From UBA2377 sp964429385 (GTDB lineage: Bacteria > Verrucomicrobiota > Verrucomicrobiia > Opitutales > Opitutaceae): 64,000 nt of DNA. The notes under the pieces are model-generated. The model searched no databases, had not been told where the DNA came from, and saw only the letters and a program-made list of their open reading frames with translations. The translations under genes and the position numbers were made by a program. This document shows, in pieces, positions 58,902-64,000 of the stretch; position 1 is the stretch's first letter, and each line of letters opens with the position of its first letter. The stretch spans positions 1 through 64,000 of the forward strand of contig CAYSBR010000014.1 in NCBI GenBank assembly GCA_964429385.1, written 5' to 3'.

Positions 58902-59573
58902 TCAATGACCGACGGCCTGCCCGCCCCAGGCGGCATGCAGGCCGCATTCGCGTTTTTCATCAGCCTTGGCCGGGTCAAAGTAGTCCCACTCGTTGGGGAG
59001 CTGGTGCTGGGCGAGGTAGGCTTCAAGGTCGGCGTCGGTCCAATAAAAGAGCGGGCTGACCTTGAGGGTGCCAAAGTTTGTGTCGTGGGAGACGATGTCG
59101 AGGCCGGCGCGGTTGGGGTTCTGCACCTTGCGGAGCGCGGTGATCCAGACGATGGGCGCCAGCGCGCGCATGCCGCGTTGAAAGGGCTCGAGTTTCATCT
59201 GAGCGCTGAAGTGTTTCAGGCCTTCCTCATCGGTGGGGGCAGGGATCGGTCCCTGCACGGCCTCGCGATGCGCGGGCGTGAGCCTGGGCAGGAATGACTT
59301 GAGGTTGAGATTGAAACGAGCGCGCAGCGTCTCGGCGTGCCTGTAGGTGGCCGGGCGGTTGTAGCCGTGATCAACCCATAGTACGGGGATGTCGGGCTGC
59401 GCCGATACGGCGAGATGGAGGAGGGCGGCTTCGTAAGGTCGGAAGTTGGTTGAGACGATGGCGCGGCCAGGTGCCTGGGCCACGGCCCAGCGGATAATCT
59501 CGTGCGGAGTTTGCGTGCGCAGCGTGGTGTTGGCGTTGACGATCTGGTCGGGCGTCATGGCGTGGGAATTCAC
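58902..59573 (-). CDS. cysH: Phosphoadenylyl-sulfate (PAPS) reductase family protein
   Basis: A 223-residue reductase that reduces PAPS (or APS) to sulfite using thioredoxin. Motifs: IVSTNFRPYEAALLHLAV, IPVLWVDHGYNRPATYRHAE, the Arg-rich ALRKVQNPNRAGLDIV and the catalytic C-terminal KRECGLHAAWGG. The CC...CxxC iron-sulfur motif of APS reductases is absent; the ECGLH Cys is the only Cys. So it should act on PAPS, which needs an APS kinase not found in this window. Start is either the GTG at 59573, next to the cysI stop, or the ATG at 59558. Confidence 0.93.
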   Translation of the reverse strand: MNSHAMTPDQIVNANTTLRTQTPHEIIRWAVAQAPGRAIVSTNFRPYEAALLHLAVSAQPDIPVLWVDHGYNRPATYRHAETLRARFNLNLKSFLPRLTPAHREAVQGPIPAPTDEEGLKHFSAQMKLEPFQRGMRALAPIVWITALRKVQNPNRAGLDIVSHDTNFGTLKVSPLFYWTDADLEAYLAQHQLPNEWDYFDPAKADEKRECGLHAAWGGQAVGH

Positions 59574-61283
59574 TTAGCTGACGGCGACCGGAGACGCAGC
59601 GGCCGCAGGTGCGACGGCTTCGGGCCAGAGGACGCGGGCGACGAAGTCGCCGAAGCGCTCGCCGGGGGTGCGTTCATTTTTCCAGCGTGCGAGGATGGGG
59701 CCGAGTTCGGTTTCGACGTCGGCTTCCTTGATGACATCCTTGAAAACGCGATTGAGACGGGTGCCGGACGCGTTGCCACCGAGCCAGAGTTGGTAACGGC
59801 CGGGGGCTTTGCCGACGAAGGCGATCTCGGCCATGTAGGGTCGGGCGCAGCCATTGGGGCAGCCGGTGGATCGGATGATGATTTCTTCGCCACCGAGTCC
59901 GATTTCACCGCCGAGTTTTTCGATGCGGTCGATGAGGCCTGGGAGCATGCGTTCGGACTCGGCGAGGCCGAGCCCACAGGTGGGCAGCGAGGGGCAGGCC
60001 ATCGATGCGGCGTGCAGGATGGAGGCTTGGTGGTCCACCTTCACGCCGTGCGTCGCGAGGAGGTCGGTGATGCCGGTGCGGTCAGACTCGGGGACATTGG
60101 CGATGATGACATTCTGATTGCCAGTGAGCCGGAACTCGACGTGAGGGAAGTTTTCCGCGACCTGGCGGAGCGCAGTCTTCTGGGCGTGACCGGGGACGTC
60201 CTTGATGCGGCCGGTCTCGACGAAGAGGGTGAGGAAGAGCTTGCCGTCCACGGCACGGTGCCAGCCGTAGAGGTCGCCGGTGCTGGTAAACTCGTAGGGT
60301 CGCGCCGGGGCGAAGACGAGGCCGGCGCGGCGGCCGATTTCCTCTTTGGCCCACTCTGTGCCGCGTTCCTCGATCACGTATTTGAAGCGGGCGTGCTTGC
60401 GATTCACCCGGTCTCCGAAGTCGCGGAAGGTGGTGATGATTGCTTTTGTGACATCAATCACCTGTTCGGGCGTGATGAAGCCGATGACGTCGGCGAGGCG
60501 CGGGAAGGTCTGCACATTGCCATGGCTGCGGCCCATGCCGCCGCCGATGGCGACGTTGTAGCCGAGGACCTTGTCGTTCTCGACGATGGCGATGAATCCG
60601 AGGTCGTTGGTGAAGACATCCATGTCGTTGGACGGGGGCACGACGAAGGAGATCTTGAATTTCCGAGGGAGGTAGGTCTGCCCGTAGAGTGGATCGACGA
60701 AATCCTTGTTGGCGGGATCGTCGAGGTTGAGCTGGACGCCATCGATCCAGATGGAGTGGTAGGCTTTGGTCTTCGGGGCTACAGCGTGCACGGTGCGGAG
60801 CGCGTCGGCGTAAACCTGCTCGCGGGCCTTGGTGTAGGCGGGTGTGGGGGAGGCGGTGATGTTGCGGTTGATGTCGCCACAGGCTGCGAGGGTGGAAAGA
60901 AGCGACTCGTTGATCTTCCTGATAAGCGGCCCGAGGCCGGACTTCAGCACGCCATGGAACTGGATGCATTGGCGAGTGGTGGCGCGCAGGGTGTTGTTGC
61001 CGTAGGTGGTCGCGAGGTCGTCGAAGGTGATCCACTGGTTTGCCGTCATAACGCCGCCCGGGATGCGGCTGCGGATCATCATGATGAATTTCTTGCCGGT
61101 TTTGCGCAGGTCGCGGTCATCCTGCTGGTAGATGCCGTGAAACTTCATGAACTGCGTATCATCCTCGGTAAAACGATCCAGGGAAGGATCGGCCAATGTA
61201 GCGGCTATCTGCCCGGCGAGGGTCGGGACGCTTTGTTTCAGAATTTCGTTGTGGGTGGGTTTGGGGATATCGGGCGCAGACAT
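59574..61283 (-). CDS. cysI: Assimilatory sulfite reductase, hemoprotein subunit
   Basis: A 569-residue nitrite/sulfite reductase that reduces sulfite to sulfide at a sirohaem-[4Fe-4S] centre. The ligating Cys are in MACPSLPTCGLGLAESER and STGCPNGCARPYMAEIAFVG. It has the two-fold ferredoxin-like repeats (IQFHGVLKSGLGPLI, GRSHGNVQTFPRLADVIG and others). Length equals CysI. No CysJ flavoprotein is present, so the electron donor is not settled (ferredoxin possible). First gene of the cysI-cysH-cysD-cysN run, divergent from the sirohaem genes. Confidence 0.94.
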   Translation of the reverse strand: MSAPDIPKPTHNEILKQSVPTLAGQIAATLADPSLDRFTEDDTQFMKFHGIYQQDDRDLRKTGKKFIMMIRSRIPGGVMTANQWITFDDLATTYGNNTLRATTRQCIQFHGVLKSGLGPLIRKINESLLSTLAACGDINRNITASPTPAYTKAREQVYADALRTVHAVAPKTKAYHSIWIDGVQLNLDDPANKDFVDPLYGQTYLPRKFKISFVVPPSNDMDVFTNDLGFIAIVENDKVLGYNVAIGGGMGRSHGNVQTFPRLADVIGFITPEQVIDVTKAIITTFRDFGDRVNRKHARFKYVIEERGTEWAKEEIGRRAGLVFAPARPYEFTSTGDLYGWHRAVDGKLFLTLFVETGRIKDVPGHAQKTALRQVAENFPHVEFRLTGNQNVIIANVPESDRTGITDLLATHGVKVDHQASILHAASMACPSLPTCGLGLAESERMLPGLIDRIEKLGGEIGLGGEEIIIRSTGCPNGCARPYMAEIAFVGKAPGRYQLWLGGNASGTRLNRVFKDVIKEADVETELGPILARWKNERTPGERFGDFVARVLWPEAVAPAAAASPVAVS

Positions 61284-61286
61284 GAC

Positions 61287-61326
61287 AATCTTTATTGTTG
61301 ATAAATATAGTAAAAAACTAAAGATT
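61287..61326. promoter_or_regulatory. AT-rich divergent promoter with 8-bp inverted repeat between cysI and cobA
   Basis: The 54-bp gap is strongly AT-rich relative to its surroundings. AATCTTTA (61287-61294) and TAAAGATT (61319-61326) form an inverted repeat that spans it. It probably carries both divergent promoters and an operator for coordinated control of sulfate and sirohaem genes. Confidence 0.45.
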
Positions 61327-61337
61327 AAATCCGCAAC

Positions 61338-62138
61338 ATGAGTAAAGAGGGAAAATCGGATTATGACAGACCGGGCATCTCGGGCCGGGTGTTTTTGGTC
61401 GGGGCGGGTCCGGGGGCGCCGGATTTACTTACCATACGTGGACAAAATGTTCTCAAGCAGGCAGATGTGGTGATTTACGACGATTTGGTGAACGTGGAGT
61501 TGCTCGATTTATGTCCCGCGAATACCCGGCGCATTTATGTGGGCAAGCGGGCGGGGCGGCACTGCATGCCGCAGGAACAGATCGGAGAGTTGCTGGTGAG
61601 TGTGGCGAGGGAGCACCGGAACATCGTGCGACTCAAGGGGGGGGACCCGTTGGTTTTTGGCCGGGGCGGAGAGGAAATGCAGGCGCTGGCGGTGGCGGGA
61701 ATTCCTTATGAGATTGTGCCGGGCGTGACCGCTGCGGTGGCGGCAGGGGCAATGGCCGGGATTCCCTTGACGCTGCGGCGTGCGGCTTCGGCCGTGGTCT
61801 TTGTGACAGGGCATGAATGCGCAAATAAGGATGGCAGTGGGGCCGTGGACTGGGCGGCACTGGCACGGACTGGTGCGACGCTATGCATCTATATGGGGGT
61901 AAAGCGTTTGCCGGATATCGCGCGCGCGTTGGGCGAGGGCGGGCTGGCGATGGACACACCGCTGGCAGTCGTGGTCCAGGCCACATTGCCGCAGCAAAGT
62001 GTGTACCTTGCGACTTTGGGGGAGGTGGATGAATTGAGCGCAGCGCTGCGCGGGAAGCCGGCGCTGATCATCGTTGGAGATGTGGTGCGGTGGCGAGAAT
62101 TGAGTCAGCTGGCGCAACCGCAACTAGCCGGCGCATGA
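61338..62138 (+). CDS. cobA: Uroporphyrinogen-III C-methyltransferase
   Basis: A 266-residue SUMT that methylates uroporphyrinogen III to precorrin-2, the branch point to sirohaem. Motifs: GRVFLVGAGPGAPDLLTIRG, LKQADVVIYDDLVN, RRIYVGKRAGRHCMPQEQIG, IVRLKGGDPLVFGRGGEEMQ and PGVTAAVAAGAMAGIPLTLR. It starts at the ATG at 61338, divergent from cysI by 54 bp, and overlaps the next gene by 4 bp. It supplies the cofactor for CysI. Confidence 0.95.
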   Translation: MSKEGKSDYDRPGISGRVFLVGAGPGAPDLLTIRGQNVLKQADVVIYDDLVNVELLDLCPANTRRIYVGKRAGRHCMPQEQIGELLVSVAREHRNIVRLKGGDPLVFGRGGEEMQALAVAGIPYEIVPGVTAAVAAGAMAGIPLTLRRAASAVVFVTGHECANKDGSGAVDWAALARTGATLCIYMGVKRLPDIARALGEGGLAMDTPLAVVVQATLPQQSVYLATLGEVDELSAALRGKPALIIVGDVVRWRELSQLAQPQLAGA

Positions 62139-62995
62139 GCACGAAAGATGCAGCGAGTCCCTGCGTGTTGCTTGTGGACAATGGCACGCTGGAGCCGATG
62201 GCGATCCTGCGATTGCGGGAGGTGGCGGTGGCCTTGGGGCAGCGCTTGTCCTGCCGGGTGGAACCGGTGTCGTTACAGCATTCGGATCAGGTGCCGTTGG
62301 AGCTGCTTGGCGGTCGGGCGGCGGAGGTGCTGGAGTCGGCGCTGCGACGGAGGCTGGCGGAGGGAATCGCCGATTTTTTCATCCTGCCGTTGTTCATTGG
62401 GCCGACCCGGGCGTTATCGGAATATCTGCCGCAGGTCGTCAGCCGGGTGAGGGGCGAATATCCGCAAATTGCGGTGCGAGTGGCGCCGCCACTGCATGAC
62501 GAGAGTGAAGATCAACTGGCGCGGATCATTGCCGATCAGGTTGAAGCCATGATGGCACAGGTGGGCTGGGATGCGCGAACTAGGGTGGCGCTGGTGGATC
62601 ATGGCTCGCCCGTGAGGGCGGTCGCCGATGTGCGCGACCGGATCGCGGTCCGGTCGGCTCGGCTCCTACGTGAGCGGGTCGCGGCGGTGGCGGCGTGCAG
62701 CATGGAGCGGCGGCCGGGGGCGGAGTATGAATTTAATGAGCCGCTGCTGACCAATCTGCTCGCCACTCCGCCATGGAACGCGGGGCAAGTGATGGTGGCG
62801 CCTCTTTTCCTGCTCCCTGGGCGTCATGCTGGGGAGGGAGGCGATATCGCGCGGATTTGCGCGCGAGCGGAGTCTCGGCAGCAGGGATTGCGGATAGTGC
62901 GAACGGGACTGCTGACAGACGGCCTTGAGTTGATTCCGCTGCTGGTGGAGCGCCATCGGGTGCTGCAGGCAGGCGTGGCAATCCGCAGGCAATAA
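62135..62995 (+). CDS. cbiX: Sirohydrochlorin chelatase-like protein (CbiX/SirB family), two-domain
   Basis: A 286-residue protein from the ATG at 62135 (ATGA overlap with cobA). It has two chelatase-like halves. The second keeps both putative catalytic His, in VALVDHGSPVRAVADVRD and MVAPLFLLPGRHAGEGGD. The first has CVLLVDNGTLEPM in place of the HGS motif and LPLFIGPTRALSEYL without the second His, so it may be structural. The gene context with cobA and cysI suggests iron insertion for sirohaem. A precorrin-2 dehydrogenase would have to be elsewhere. Confidence 0.85.
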   Translation: MSTKDAASPCVLLVDNGTLEPMAILRLREVAVALGQRLSCRVEPVSLQHSDQVPLELLGGRAAEVLESALRRRLAEGIADFFILPLFIGPTRALSEYLPQVVSRVRGEYPQIAVRVAPPLHDESEDQLARIIADQVEAMMAQVGWDARTRVALVDHGSPVRAVADVRDRIAVRSARLLRERVAAVAACSMERRPGAEYEFNEPLLTNLLATPPWNAGQVMVAPLFLLPGRHAGEGGDIARICARAESRQQGLRIVRTGLLTDGLELIPLLVERHRVLQAGVAIRRQ

Positions 62996-62997
62996 AA

Positions 62998-63025
62998 AAG
63001 CCGGGCGCAAGATGGCGCCCGGCTT
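62998..63025 (-). terminator. Rho-independent terminator of the RNase E/G gene (likely bidirectional)
   Basis: AAGCCGGGCGC (62998-63008) and GCGCCCGGCTT (63015-63025) flank a 6-nt loop. On the minus strand the stem is followed by six T. It lies 21 bp beyond the stop codon of the RNase gene and 2 bp beyond that of cbiX. Confidence 0.9.
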
Positions 63026-63046
63026 GAGGGAGTCTCTAAATCACGT

Positions 63047-64000
63047 TCAGCGGTATTCTTCGCCGGTCAGGGCGTTGATGATCTTGAAATTCTCAACATG
63101 ATAGTTGGGGTCGGCCCGGAAGGCGAGTTTCACCCCGAAGAGGCGCTCCATGCGCACGAGCAGTTCGGCGTCCTCGCTACGGAGGCGTTCGAGGATGCTG
63201 GGATGCACCAAGACCCGGAGCGAGTATTCCTTGCCGTCGTTGCGGAGTTGGAGACGTCGGACGACGGAGGAGAGCTTCCGTTGCAGCTCCACACTCATCG
63301 TCGTGGCACTTTTCACGATGCCCCGGCCCCGGCAATAAGGGCAGTCGTTATAGAGGTTGGACGAGAGCGACTCCTGCTGGCGCTGGCGGGTCATTTGCAG
63401 GATGCCGAGCGTGGAAATGGGCAGGATGTGGTTCTTCGCCTTATCGTGAGCCATTTCCGCAACCATCTTCTCGTAGATGGCATTGCGGTGCCGGCGCTCT
63501 TTCATGTCGATGAAGTCGATGATGATGAGGCCACCGAGGTTGCGGAGCCGGATCTGGCGGGCCGCCTCGGACGCCGCCTCGAGGTTGACCGCGTAGATGA
63601 CGTTTTTCTCGTCACCCCCGCGCGCCTTGTGGGAACCGGTGTTGACGTCGATGGATATGAGAGCCTCGGTCTCGTCGATGATGATTTCTCCGCCGGAGGG
63701 CAGGGGAACCTTGCGCTGGCCGGTTTGCTCGATCTGCCGCTCGATGTTGAAGCGTTCGAAGATGGGGATGCTGTCGTTGTAGAAGGCGATTTTGGAACGT
63801 GAGCGCTTGGATATCTGGCTGACGAGGTCCTGCATGCGCTCGAAGCTGCCCTTGTCGTCGATCAACACACGGTCCACCTCTTCGGTGAGAAAGTCGCGCA
63901 CCGTGCGCTCGACGAGATCCGGTTCCTGATAAAGGCAGGCGGGGGAGCGGTCGCTCTTCATCTTGGTGGTGATCTCCTCCCATTTTTTCAGGAGAATGTG
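63047..64000 (-). CDS. rng: Ribonuclease E/G family protein, C-terminal part (runs off the right edge)
   Basis: The window holds the C-terminal ~317 codons, open to base 64000. The translation contains LLKKWEEITTKMKSDRSP, YQEPDLVERTVRDFLTEE, IISIDVNTGSHKARGGD-type catalytic motif (LISIDVNTGSHKARGG), GGLIIIDFIDMKERRHRNAI and the zinc-link DCPYCRGRGIVKSA. These are hallmarks of RNase E/G, which starts mRNA decay and processes rRNA. The C-terminus stops soon after the catalytic region, as in RNase G. An initiation codon lies outside the window. Confidence 0.95.
   Translation of the reverse strand, partial: HILLKKWEEITTKMKSDRSPACLYQEPDLVERTVRDFLTEEVDRVLIDDKGSFERMQDLVSQISKRSRSKIAFYNDSIPIFERFNIERQIEQTGQRKVPLPSGGEIIIDETEALISIDVNTGSHKARGGDEKNVIYAVNLEAASEAARQIRLRNLGGLIIIDFIDMKERRHRNAIYEKMVAEMAHDKAKNHILPISTLGILQMTRQRQQESLSSNLYNDCPYCRGRGIVKSATTMSVELQRKLSSVVRRLQLRNDGKEYSLRVLVHPSILERLRSEDAELLVRMERLFGVKLAFRADPNYHVENFKIINALTGEEYR

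Overview
The window looks like a draft contig from a high-GC member of the Verrucomicrobiota, most likely an Opitutaceae relative. This is inferred from gene content and style, not from a marker-gene search. The supporting signs are a SUI1-like initiation factor next to a small conserved protein, a PEP-CTERM surface protein, a giant propeller-type hybrid histidine kinase, MBG-repeat two-partner secretion, and abundant palindromic intergenic repeats. Two 10-N gaps (13815-13824 and 48185-48194) show it is a scaffolded assembly. Both ends are cut inside genes: sucA on the left and RNase E/G on the right. No tRNA, rRNA, CRISPR array or insertion sequence was seen.

Layout. 1-3.6 kb is housekeeping (sucA, a SUI1-like factor, metF). 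3.6-10.2 kb is a minus-strand heavy-metal efflux operon: an RND pump, its adaptor and outer-membrane channel, and two His/Cys-rich secreted proteins. rsmG and two hypothetical genes follow. 13.5-14.0 kb is packed with palindromic repeats. 14.0-18.4 kb is a second metal block: a Cu+ P1B-1 ATPase, a secreted CxxC protein with an HMA-like segment, an outer-membrane protein and a Cys-rich secreted protein. 18.5-31.3 kb is a signalling and surface block: a LuxR-type response regulator and hybrid kinase diverge from a 2088-residue TpsA adhesin with 13 MBG repeats and its TpsB transporter. A NarL-like 7-2-7 inverted repeat lies in the 78-bp gap between them.

31.3-34.4 kb carries pyruvate kinase, a metallo-beta-lactamase-fold protein and a methyltransferase. 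Divergent from these, 34.4-45.9 kb is a compact aryl-polyene-type gene cluster: methyltransferase, two ACPs, two ketosynthases, a chain-length-factor-like protein, two lipid-type acyltransferases, a glycosyltransferase fused to a LolA-like domain, an MMPL exporter and an AMP-dependent ligase. A chorismatase gene (XanB2/Hyg5/FkbO family) faces it at 45.9-46.8 kb. It would supply a hydroxybenzoate starter in place of the ammonia-lyase route.

47.3-49.6 kb is a pterin module: a PTPS with the C-x5-HGH motif, FolE2 (split by an N gap) and a short-chain dehydrogenase. It could make tetrahydrobiopterin or a related pterin. 49.7-56.3 kb holds a PEP-CTERM protein, a Gfo/Idh/MocA oxidoreductase, a LysR regulator, small membrane proteins, an ectonucleotidase-like phosphodiesterase, an Smr-domain protein and TatA. 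56.4-63.0 kb is assimilatory sulfate reduction (cysI-cysH-cysD-cysN), diverging from sirohaem genes (cobA-cbiX) that supply the cofactor of CysI.
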